64,000 bases of DNA, taken from contig NZ_QBTZ01000001.1 in assembly GCF_003058055.1 (NCBI RefSeq), positions 2,234,501 through 2,298,500 on the forward strand, written 5' to 3'. This DNA comes from Acidovorax sp. 107 (GTDB taxonomy: Bacteria > Pseudomonadota > Gammaproteobacteria > Burkholderiales > Burkholderiaceae_C). Each line of letters begins with the position of its first letter. Positions within the stretch are counted from its first letter, which is position 1. The notes under the pieces were generated by a model. It did no database searches, was not told where the DNA came from, and saw only the letters and a program-made list of their open reading frames with translations. Shown in pieces: positions 16,682 through 24,257 of this stretch. The translations under genes were made by a program, and so were the position numbers.

Positions 16682-17635
16682 ATGAATTTCGAGTTTCCCA
16701 TCTCTGAGCTACCCGCCGTCATGTGCGGCCCCCGGGTGGAGCGCCGCCGCGCCTTGGTAGGCGGCAGCGCATTCTGGGGAACCCTGATGGAGGGTGGTCC
16801 CGACGCGGGCCGCTTGCAGCTGGACGACGGCCGGGTGCTGGACGCCCAGGCGCTGACCTACTTGCCGCCCGTCAACCCCAGCAAGATCATTGCCGTGCAT
16901 ATCTCGTACAGCTCGCGCAGCTACGAGACACGCCAAAAAAGCAAGCCAACAGAGTCGCCGACTTATTTCACCAAGCCGCCTACGTCGCTCAACGGTCACG
17001 GCGGGCAAATCCTCAAGCCCGCCGACTGCCAGTACCTGAACTACGAAGGCGAATATGCCGTGGTGATCGGCAAGACCTGCCGCAATGTCACGCCCGACGA
17101 GGCGTGGGATTACATCGAAGGTTTCTGCCCCGCACTCGACATGGGCTTGCAGAACTTCCGCGATACCGACCAGGGCTCGATGCTGCGCGTGAAGGGCGCG
17201 GACACGCTGCTGCCCATCGGCCCCGGACTGGTGCGTGGGGTCAATCTGTTTGCGCAGACCCTGCGTACCTATGTGAACGGACTGGTGGTGCAAGAGGCCC
17301 ACATCGGCGAAGAAACCATCTGGGGCCCCCACTACGTGATCGCCGATCTGGCGCGCCACATCACGCTGGTGGCCGGCGACGTGATCCTGATGGGCACCCC
17401 TTGCCACTCGCGATCCGTAGACCCTGGCGATGTCGTCGAGTGCGAAATCACCGGTCTGGGCCGCGTGGCAGGAACGGTGGTGGAAATTGCGGCTCCCCGC
17501 GCCAGCGCCCTGGGCGTGGGGCATCCACCCACCGATACGGCAGAGGTCCGGCGCGTGGCGCTGGGATTCGACGAGCGCGTGCCCGACCGCTTCAAGCAAA
17601 ACCTTGCCGACGCCAGAAAGAGCAAGAAGGGCTGA
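16682..17635 (+). CDS. FAH-family isomerase/decarboxylase, HpaG-like
   Basis: A 317-residue FAH-superfamily enzyme. Its core (LNYEGEYAVVIGKTCRNV, VAGDVILMGTPCHSRSV, PGDVVECEITGLGRV) parallels the C-terminal half of the bifunctional HpaG, which isomerises and decarboxylates 5-carboxymethyl-2-hydroxymuconate. HpaG normally has two such halves, and only one is present here, with ~60 extra N-terminal and ~40 extra C-terminal residues. No HpaF-type tautomerase is seen in the window. It lies between the second dioxygenase and the Bug receptor. The role as the decarboxylase of the pathway is inference from family and context; a C-C hydrolase role is the alternative. Confidence 0.78.
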   Translation: MNFEFPISELPAVMCGPRVERRRALVGGSAFWGTLMEGGPDAGRLQLDDGRVLDAQALTYLPPVNPSKIIAVHISYSSRSYETRQKSKPTESPTYFTKPPTSLNGHGGQILKPADCQYLNYEGEYAVVIGKTCRNVTPDEAWDYIEGFCPALDMGLQNFRDTDQGSMLRVKGADTLLPIGPGLVRGVNLFAQTLRTYVNGLVVQEAHIGEETIWGPHYVIADLARHITLVAGDVILMGTPCHSRSVDPGDVVECEITGLGRVAGTVVEIAAPRASALGVGHPPTDTAEVRRVALGFDERVPDRFKQNLADARKSKKG

Positions 17636-17675
17636 GCCCTTGCCCCTCAACGATCAACACAAGGAGACATATCCA

Positions 17676-18659
17676 ATGCAAACACGTCGACAACTCATCT
17701 CGCAGATGGCATGGGGCCTGGCCGCCACCGCCGTACCCTTCGCTGCCCGCGCAAACACGCTGGAGAACGCCAAGATCATTGCCGGCTTTGCCCCCGGCGG
17801 AACGATCGATACGGAAGCCCGCCGTGTCGCTGCTCGCTTAACCGGCACCTATGCAAAGGCGGTCGTCGTTGACAACCGCCCGGGTGCCGGGGGGCAAATC
17901 GCTATTTCGGCCCTGAAGGCGTCGCCCGCCGATGGCAGCACCCTGCTGGTGACGCCGATGTCCATGCTCGGTATCTACCCCCATACCTACAAGAAGCTGC
18001 CCTACGACCCGCTGGTCGATCTGACGCCCGTCTCGACGGCCGTGCAGGTGGACATGGGTTTTGCCGTGGGCCCCCTGGTTCCTGCGTCCGTCACCACCGT
18101 CCCTGAGTTCCTGGCCTGGTGCAATGCCAATCCCACACAGGCGAACTTCGGTTCTCCCGCCCCTGGCTCGGTCCCCCACTTCGTCGGCGTACTGATCGGA
18201 CGTGCGGGCAAGGTGGACCTGCGCCACATCGGCTTCCGTGGCACGCAGCCAGCCATCATGGACCTGGTGGGCGGGCAGATTGCCGCCGTGTCCGCGCCCG
18301 TGGGCGAGTTTCTGCCCCATCTGCCTGGCGGCAAGCTGCGCATTCTTGCGACCAGCGGAGCCACGCGCAGCAAGTTCGTCCCGCAAGTCGCCACCCTGGC
18401 CGAGCAAGGGTACAAGTCGCTGGTCTATGGGGAATGGCACGGTTTCTTCCTGCCTGGCAAGGCCAGCGCGGCCGTGGTCAACCAGGCGAACGCCGAAATC
18501 CGCAAAGCGCTTGGCGCGAAAGAAGTGGTGGACGGACTCGCCGCCATGGGCCTCGAAGTCCGCGCCTCTTCGCCTGAAGAACTCGCGGCAGCCTTGAAGG
18601 CCGATCTGGAGCGTTGGGGCCCTATCGTCAAATCCATCGGATTCACGGCCGATGCTTGA
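17676..18659 (+). CDS. Bug/TctC-family solute-binding receptor
   Basis: A 327-residue periplasmic receptor with a signal peptide (MQTRRQLISQMAWGLAATAV, cleavage near ARANT). The mature part starts with the family pattern LENAKIIAGFAPGGTIDTEA and continues with VVDNRPGAGGQIAISAL. AAGGAG lies before the ATG. It sits within the aromatic operon without TctA or TctB partners, as does the receptor at 1191. I infer that it captures the aromatic or ester-derived acid for a permease encoded elsewhere, perhaps the tctBA pair. Its end overlaps the next gene by 8 bases. Confidence 0.88.
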   Translation: MQTRRQLISQMAWGLAATAVPFAARANTLENAKIIAGFAPGGTIDTEARRVAARLTGTYAKAVVVDNRPGAGGQIAISALKASPADGSTLLVTPMSMLGIYPHTYKKLPYDPLVDLTPVSTAVQVDMGFAVGPLVPASVTTVPEFLAWCNANPTQANFGSPAPGSVPHFVGVLIGRAGKVDLRHIGFRGTQPAIMDLVGGQIAAVSAPVGEFLPHLPGGKLRILATSGATRSKFVPQVATLAEQGYKSLVYGEWHGFFLPGKASAAVVNQANAEIRKALGAKEVVDGLAAMGLEVRASSPEELAAALKADLERWGPIVKSIGFTADA

Positions 18660-19686
18660 GTCGCCGCCGCGCCTCGCTTCAGATCTCGCCGCCCCGAACC
18701 TGCAAACGGTTTGCATCGTCGGGGCGGGGGCGATTGGCAGCCTGATTGGTGCATCCATCGCGGCCACGGGCAATTTGCGGGTGTCTGCACTCGCCCGTGG
18801 CGACAACCTGACCGCTCTCCAGACCTCCGGGTGGCGCATGGAGCGGGAGGATGGCAGCAACGTTCAGGCACCGGCCAACGCGAGCGACCGTGCCGAGGAC
18901 CTGGGTCCCCAGGACCTGGTGGTCATAGCAGTCAAAGGCCCTGCGCTGGCGGCGGTGGCCGCATCCATCCGGCCGCTCATCGGCCCCCACACCGTGGTGC
19001 TGCCCGCCATGAACGGTGTGCCCTGGTGGTTCTGCCAGGGCCTGCCAGGCTTCGAGTCCGGCCTGCCCCGCATTGACCCTCACGGCGAGATTGCCGCCAG
19101 CATCCCTTTTGCCAATGTGCTCGGGGCTGTGGTGCATGCCAGCAGCCGGATGCGCGGGCCGGGCATGGTCAAACACGTCAAGGGCAAGCACCTCATCATC
19201 GGCGAGCCTCAAGGGGGCAGTTCGCCGCGCGCCCTGGCCGTGGGTGAGCTTTTGCAAGCTGCAGGGTTCGAGGTCACGGTGAGTGACGACATACGGCATG
19301 ACATCTGGTTCAAGCTCTGGGGCAACCTGACCATGAACCCCTTGTCTGCAGTCACAGGCGCTACCGTAGACCGCATCTTGTCCGATGCACAAGTGCGGGC
19401 GTTCTGCTCTGCCGCCATGAACGAAGTTGCCGCAGTGGGCGAAAAAATCCGCAGCCCCATCGATCAAAGCCCCGAAGACCGGCATCGCATCACCGAAAAG
19501 CTCGGTGCCTTCAAGACATCCATGTTGCAGGACGCCGAGGCAGGCCGAACACTGGAGCTCGACGCCATCGTCGGTGCAGTGCGGGACATTGCGCAGCGAG
19601 TGCAGGTCCCCACGCCGAATGTGGACGCCTTGTTCGGCATCTGCCGACTATTTGCTCAAACCAAGGGCCTCTATCCGAATGAGTAA
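18652..19686 (+). CDS. 2-Dehydropantoate 2-reductase family oxidoreductase (PanE/ApbA-like)
   Basis: A 344-residue NADP-dependent ketoacid reductase with the Rossmann motif CIVGAGAIGSLIGASIA at residues ~21-37 and the C-terminal ApbA domain (KLWGNLTMNPLSAVTG, the usual Lys and Asn). Genuine PanE makes pantoate, but paralogues in catabolic operons reduce or oxidise other 2-oxo/2-hydroxyacids. Overlaps of 8 bases with both neighbours show tight coupling to the Bug receptor and to the aldehyde dehydrogenase, so a pathway role is more likely than vitamin synthesis. The segment MNGVPWWFCQGLPGF is typical of the catabolic-type paralogues. Confidence 0.83.
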   Translation: MLESPPRLASDLAAPNLQTVCIVGAGAIGSLIGASIAATGNLRVSALARGDNLTALQTSGWRMEREDGSNVQAPANASDRAEDLGPQDLVVIAVKGPALAAVAASIRPLIGPHTVVLPAMNGVPWWFCQGLPGFESGLPRIDPHGEIAASIPFANVLGAVVHASSRMRGPGMVKHVKGKHLIIGEPQGGSSPRALAVGELLQAAGFEVTVSDDIRHDIWFKLWGNLTMNPLSAVTGATVDRILSDAQVRAFCSAAMNEVAAVGEKIRSPIDQSPEDRHRITEKLGAFKTSMLQDAEAGRTLELDAIVGAVRDIAQRVQVPTPNVDALFGICRLFAQTKGLYPNE

Positions 19687-21136
19687 CTCCATCCACCACA
19701 ATTTCATTGCGGGCGAATGGCTCGCTGGCGCGGACGCCGCCGCCAACATCAACCCATCCGACACCCGCGATGTCGTGGGTCAGTACGCGCGCGCCAGCCA
19801 AGCGCAGGCGCGCACGGCCGTGGCCGCTGCAGCGGCGGCGCAACCGCGCTGGGCCGCGCAGACCCCTATGCAGAGATCGGAAGCGCTGGACCGCATCGGC
19901 AGCGAGTTGCTGGCGCGGCAAGGCGAATTGGCCGACCTGTTGGCGCGCGAGGAAGGCAAGGCCTTGGCAGACGCCGCGGGCGAAGTGCTGCGCGCCGCGC
20001 ACATCTTCAAGTTCTTTGCGGGCGAAGCTCTGCGCGTGGGCGGCGAGCTTTTGGGGTCCACCCGCCCCAATATGACCGTGGAGATCACTCGCGAGCCCGT
20101 CGGCGTGGTCACCATCATCACGCCGTGGAACTTCCCGCTGGCGATTCCGGCCTGGAAAATTGCGCCCGCACTGGCTTACGGCAACGCGGTGGTGTTCAAG
20201 CCTGCGGAGCTGGTTCCAGGCTGCGCCTGGGCGCTGGCAGACATCATCTCGCGTGCGGGACTGCCCGCAGGCACCTTCAATCTGGTGATGGGGCGCGGAC
20301 GAGAGCTTGGCAAGGTTCTGCTGGAAGATCCGGGCGTTCAGGCCATCACCTTCACCGGATCGGAATCGACTGGTCGCAAAGTCGCACAGAGCGCGGTGGG
20401 CCGGCCTGGTGCCATGGCCAAATTCCAGCTGGAGATGGGCGGCAAGAACCCGCTCGTGGTACTGGACGATGCGGACATCGAGCAGGCTGTGGCGTGCGCC
20501 ATCAACGGCGCGTTCTACTCCACGGGGCAGCGCTGCACCGCCTCGTCCCGCTTGATCGTGACGGACGCCATCCATGATCGCTTCGTGGCGGGCATGGTCG
20601 ACGCGATGAAGAACCTGGTGGTGGGAGACGCCCGCGCTCCAGGCACGGTCATTGGTCCCGTTGTGGATCAAAGCCAGCTGGAGCAAGACCTGCGCTACAT
20701 TGGCCTGGGCACACAGGAAGGGGCGAACTTGGCGTTCGGCGGCAACGCCATGGAGCAATGGAACGGGCAGCCCGGCTTCTATCTGCAGCCCACGCTGTTC
20801 ACCGAGACGACGCCTGCCATGACCATCAATCGCGAAGAAATCTTCGGACCGGTCGCCAGCGTCATCCGGGTGAAAGATGCCGACGAGGCGCTGAAGGTGG
20901 CGAACGACACACCGTTTGGCTTGTCCGCAGGGGTCGTGACGCAGTCCCTGAATAGCGCCGCCCGTTTCAAGCGCGAGTTGCAGGCCGGCATGGTCATGGT
21001 CAATGCGCCCACTGCCGGGGTCGACCCCCACGTGCCGTTTGGTGGCCGCAAGGGGTCCAGCCATGGCCCCCGGGAGCAAGGGCGCTACGCCGCCGAGTTC
21101 TTCACCACGGTCAAGACGGCGTACGTCAACCCCTGA
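19679..21136 (+). CDS. NAD(P)-dependent aldehyde dehydrogenase, possible succinate-semialdehyde or ketoglutarate-semialdehyde dehydrogenase
   Basis: A 485-residue aldehyde dehydrogenase with Asn151 (TPWNFP), Lys174 (FKPAELVPG), Glu252 (LEMGGKNP) and Cys286 ([10 protein letters not shown]) in place. The GQRCTASS signature is shared with alpha-ketoglutarate-semialdehyde and related dicarboxylate-semialdehyde dehydrogenases. Since HpaI yields succinate semialdehyde, this enzyme would complete the route to succinate. It starts inside the last codons of the PanE-like gene and is the final gene of the operon, about 100 bases before etfB. The true substrate needs testing. Confidence 0.85.
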   Translation: MSNSIHHNFIAGEWLAGADAAANINPSDTRDVVGQYARASQAQARTAVAAAAAAQPRWAAQTPMQRSEALDRIGSELLARQGELADLLAREEGKALADAAGEVLRAAHIFKFFAGEALRVGGELLGSTRPNMTVEITREPVGVVTIITPWNFPLAIPAWKIAPALAYGNAVVFKPAELVPGCAWALADIISRAGLPAGTFNLVMGRGRELGKVLLEDPGVQAITFTGSESTGRKVAQSAVGRPGAMAKFQLEMGGKNPLVVLDDADIEQAVACAINGAFYSTGQRCTASSRLIVTDAIHDRFVAGMVDAMKNLVVGDARAPGTVIGPVVDQSQLEQDLRYIGLGTQEGANLAFGGNAMEQWNGQPGFYLQPTLFTETTPAMTINREEIFGPVASVIRVKDADEALKVANDTPFGLSAGVVTQSLNSAARFKRELQAGMVMVNAPTAGVDPHVPFGGRKGSSHGPREQGRYAAEFFTTVKTAYVNP

Positions 21137-21237
21137 CCCAGCGCCTTGGTTTGCGGCAATGCCCTTTCTTGTGGGCACTGCTGCTTTTTCATTGCTGCCT
21201 CACCGAGCAGCGCATTCACTTTTTCTGCCAATCCAAC

Positions 21238-21990
21238 ATGCTGAAGATCCTCGTTCCCGTCAAGCGCGTGGTGGACTACAACGTGAAGGTCCGCGTGAAG
21301 TCGGACAACACGGGTGTGGACATCGCCAACGTGAAGATGAGCATGAACCCCTTTGACGAAATCGCCGTTGAAGAGGCCGTGCGCCTGAAAGAAAAAGGCC
21401 TGGTGACCGAAGTCATCGCAGTCTCCTGCGGCGTGGCCCAATGCCAGGAAACCCTGCGCACTGCCATGGCCATCGGCGCCGACCGCGCCATCCTGGTGGA
21501 GACCGATGCCGAACTGCAGCCCCTGGCCGTGGCCAAGCTCTTGAAGGCCCTGGTGGACAAAGAGCAGCCCGGTCTCATCATCCTGGGCAAGCAAGCCATC
21601 GACGACGACGCCAACCAGACCGGCCAGATGCTGGCGGCCCTGGCCGACCTGCCCCAGGCCACGTTCGCCAACAAGGTCGAACTGGCTGCCGACAAGGTCA
21701 GCGTGACCCGCGAAGTCGACGGCGGCCTGGAAACCCTGGCCCTGACACTGCCCGCCGTCATCACCACCGACCTGCGCCTGAACGAACCCCGCTACGTCAC
21801 CTTGCCCAACATCATGAAGGCCAAGAAGAAGCAGCTGGACACCGTCAAGCCCGAAGACCTCGGCGTGGACGTGACCCCGCGCCTGAAGACCCTCAAGGTG
21901 ACCGAACCCGCCAAACGCGGCGCAGGCGTCAAGGTGGCGGATGTGGCCGCCCTGGTCGAGAAACTCAAGAACGAAGCGAAGGTGATCTAA
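21238..21990 (+). CDS. etfB: Electron transfer flavoprotein subunit beta
   Basis: A 250-residue ETF beta subunit; it binds AMP and forms with the alpha subunit the soluble carrier that passes electrons from acyl-CoA and other flavin dehydrogenases to the quinone pool. The sequence is canonical: [55 protein letters not shown] and the recognition loop [20 protein letters not shown]. It begins about 100 bases after the catabolic operon and is directly followed by etfA, whose ATG touches its stop codon. Confidence 0.97.
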   Translation: MLKILVPVKRVVDYNVKVRVKSDNTGVDIANVKMSMNPFDEIAVEEAVRLKEKGLVTEVIAVSCGVAQCQETLRTAMAIGADRAILVETDAELQPLAVAKLLKALVDKEQPGLIILGKQAIDDDANQTGQMLAALADLPQATFANKVELAADKVSVTREVDGGLETLALTLPAVITTDLRLNEPRYVTLPNIMKAKKKQLDTVKPEDLGVDVTPRLKTLKVTEPAKRGAGVKVADVAALVEKLKNEAKVI

Positions 21991-22923
21991 ATGTCGGTAC
22001 TCGTTATTGCTGAACACAACAACGCGTCCATCAAGGGCGCCACGCTGAACACCGTCACGGCCGCAGTGGCCTGCGGCGGCGAAGTGCACGTGCTGGTGGC
22101 CGGCCACAACGCCGGTGCTGCTGCACAAGCCGCCGCGCAGATTGCCGGAGTTGCCAAGGTCATCCACGCAGACGCAGCAGGCCTGGAACACGGCCTGGCC
22201 GAGAACGTGGCCGCCCAGGTGCTCGCCATCGCCTCCAACTACAGCCACATCCTGTTCCCCGCCACTGCCAGCGGCAAGAACATCGCCCCCCGCGTGGCCG
22301 CCAAGCTCGATGTCGCCCAGATCAGCGACATCACCAAGGCGGTGAGCCCAGACACCTTCGAGCGCCCCATCTACGCCGGCAACGCCATCGCCACCGTGCA
22401 AAGCCAAGATGCCGTCAAGGTCATCACCGTGCGCACCACCGGCTTTGACGCCGCAGCCGCCACCGGTGGCAGCGCAGCTGTTGAAACCGCCGCCGCCACG
22501 GCAGACGCCGGCAAGAGCAGCTTCGTGGGCAGCGAAATCGCCAAGAGCGACCGCCCCGAGCTCACGGCCGCCAAGATCATCGTCTCCGGTGGCCGGGCGC
22601 TGGGCAGCAAGGAAAAGTTCGACGAAGTCATGACCCCGCTGGCCGACAAGCTGGGTGCGGCTCTCGGTGCCAGCCGCGCGGCGGTGGACGCAGGCTACGC
22701 ACCGAACGACTGGCAAGTGGGCCAGACGGGCAAGATCGTGGCACCGCAGCTGTACATCGCGGCCGGTATCTCGGGTGCCATCCAGCACTTGGCGGGCATG
22801 AAGGATTCGAAGGTGATCGTGGCGATCAACAAGGACCCTGAGGCGCCGATCTTCAGCGTGGCGGACTATGGGCTGGAAGCGGATCTGTTCACGGCTGTGC
22901 CTGAACTGGTCAAGGCCCTGTAA
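21991..22923 (+). CDS. etfA: Electron transfer flavoprotein subunit alpha
   Basis: A 310-residue FAD-binding ETF alpha subunit, starting on the base after the etfB stop. The FAD domain is clear near the C-terminus: [53 protein letters not shown] and [12 protein letters not shown]. It works with EtfB. A 20-residue alanine-rich linker (around [18 protein letters not shown]) separates the two domains. A hairpin with a T run follows the stop. Confidence 0.97.
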   Translation: MSVLVIAEHNNASIKGATLNTVTAAVACGGEVHVLVAGHNAGAAAQAAAQIAGVAKVIHADAAGLEHGLAENVAAQVLAIASNYSHILFPATASGKNIAPRVAAKLDVAQISDITKAVSPDTFERPIYAGNAIATVQSQDAVKVITVRTTGFDAAAATGGSAAVETAAATADAGKSSFVGSEIAKSDRPELTAAKIIVSGGRALGSKEKFDEVMTPLADKLGAALGASRAAVDAGYAPNDWQVGQTGKIVAPQLYIAAGISGAIQHLAGMKDSKVIVAINKDPEAPIFSVADYGLEADLFTAVPELVKAL

Positions 22924-22938
22924 GGCGGCAAGCCCTGC

Positions 22939-22979
22939 GGCACAAGCCCTGAAGGGCATCGTTTGCGGTGCCTTTTTTT
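22939..22979 (+). terminator. Probable terminator after etfBA
   Basis: The outer stem GGCAC/GTGCC encloses a small GCCCT/AGGGC hairpin and is followed by seven T. It lies 15 bases after the etfA stop. Confidence 0.55.
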
Positions 22980-23212
22980 GGTGCTTGCGTCCAAGCAACG
23001 ACCGCTTTGCATCCCATACCGTGATTTCGTCGATTCGAATTCACTGGCGGCTATCGCTGCATTGCAGCCTCTCGAAGTCGCTTTCAATTCACCCGCTGCA
23101 TAGACACGGTCCATGACACCTTCCGATTGTTCGCCTCACGTCGGGCAAGAGCATCCTCATTCAAATCCTTGTGGGATTCATTCGGTTCCCTTGCAAGGTG
23201 TTTGTTAGAGCG

Positions 23213-23262
23213 CTCCTTTTTCAATAGCTACCAGCGCATATTCATCGTGCACTAGATGCCTC
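23213..23262. repeat. Intergenic repeat family 1, copy 1 (degenerate)
   Basis: It contains CAATAGCTACCAGCGCATATT then ACTAGATGCC, matching the order TTGATAGCTGCC-AGCGCAT-ACTAGCGC found in other copies near 32350, 36178 and 56354. Confidence 0.55.
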
Positions 23263-23366
23263 TCTGACCTAAATTCGTCTACAACACACTTCCTCCCATC
23301 CAAAAAAGCAGCGCCAGCCAGACACTGTGATTAAAATCAGTATCCCGCCAGCCCAACCACCCCGCC

Positions 23367-24257
23367 ATGACGGTGCTGCACTCCCCCACTTCGGACTCCC
23401 CGCCCTCCACGCAGATCACACGCTTTCACCGCACGCGCCTGATGCAGATCTGGCGCTCGGCAGGCTGGCCGTGCAAGGATGGACTGGAGATTGACCTGCT
23501 GGCTGCGGGCCTCATCAGTCTGCACATTGCGGCCGATGGTTGCGAAACCCTGCGCCTCACCGATGAAGGCATCCGCACCCTGGCGCAGGCCCGTCAGCGC
23601 AGCGTGCGGGCGCTGAGCCTGCACGACCGGCTGGGGCAGAAGTTCGCAGCGCAGTTGCTGGCTTCGGGGCGAATCGTATGGACCGAACTGTCACTGCGCG
23701 CGGTGATCGACACCGTGCCGGTTGTGGATGGGGTGCTGCCTGCGGCCACGGGCGATACGCCCGCCAACACGGCACCGGTCATGGCACCCCTGTGGGCCGA
23801 CGACGACCACACCCCCGCCGCACGCGCCGCCCACGTCTGGCGCATGGCCCGGCCCGATCTGTTCTCGGTGCGCAACACCTCGGTGCCCGCCTACCTGCAG
23901 CCCATGGTGCATGAGGTGAAGGCGAGCCGGGCCGACCTGCTGTCGGACCTGCGGCACGACGCCAAGCGGCAGGCCTACCAGTGGCTGTGCGAGGAGTGTT
24001 ACTACGTCTTCCCGGCCGGCATCGCCGAGCCTGATGAGATCCCCGAGCACTTCGGCATCTGGGTGCTGCATGGCAGTGTGGAGGATGGGCGCTTTGAGCT
24101 GCTGCGCCCTGCAAGGCACAACCGCTGCACCTTGCCCTTTGCGGTGTGGATGGCGTTGTGCAAGGCCACGCCGCTGCGCAGTGAGGAAGACCCGGCCCAG
24201 GCGCATCTGGGTGAAGCTTTCGCTCCTGCCATCGACAGCCCCCACTCCGCGCCATGA
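23367..24257 (+). CDS. Winged-helix plus PD-(D/E)XK-nuclease-like protein (MmcB-like)
   Basis: A 296-residue protein not assigned to a named gene. Residues ~20-80 look like a winged helix (RLMQIWRSAGWPCKDGLEID, LTDEGIRTLAQARQ). Residues ~155-215 carry the nuclease core: PD at 163-164 (ARPDLFSVR) and EVK at 183-185 (HEVKASRADLLSD), followed by the CYYVFPAGIA strand, as in MmcB-type DNA-repair nucleases of the restriction-endonuclease fold. The ATG lacks a clear Shine-Dalgarno. The stop overlaps the helicase start (ATGA), so the two proteins are co-translated and probably act together on DNA. The catalytic role is inferred from motifs only. Confidence 0.75.
   Translation: MTVLHSPTSDSPPSTQITRFHRTRLMQIWRSAGWPCKDGLEIDLLAAGLISLHIAADGCETLRLTDEGIRTLAQARQRSVRALSLHDRLGQKFAAQLLASGRIVWTELSLRAVIDTVPVVDGVLPAATGDTPANTAPVMAPLWADDDHTPAARAAHVWRMARPDLFSVRNTSVPAYLQPMVHEVKASRADLLSDLRHDAKRQAYQWLCEECYYVFPAGIAEPDEIPEHFGIWVLHGSVEDGRFELLRPARHNRCTLPFAVWMALCKATPLRSEEDPAQAHLGEAFAPAIDSPHSAP

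Larger units (their letters stand above)
22924..23366. other. Gene-free gap with terminator and repeat
   Basis: The 440 bases between etfA and the nuclease gene hold the terminator at 22939-22979 and a copy of the family-1 repeat near 23213-23262. No convincing gene is seen. The AT-rich 23263-23340 stretch may carry the promoter of the nuclease-helicase pair. Confidence 0.55.

Noticed and set aside
18652..19686. Genuine pantothenate-pathway panE
   Set aside because: Overlap with catabolic genes on both sides makes a paralogue with another ketoacid more likely.
21085..22998. Minus-strand open frame of 637 codons across etfBA
   Set aside because: It is antisense to etfB and etfA, rich in His/Gln/Gly as expected of GC-driven shadow frames, and has no recognisable domain.
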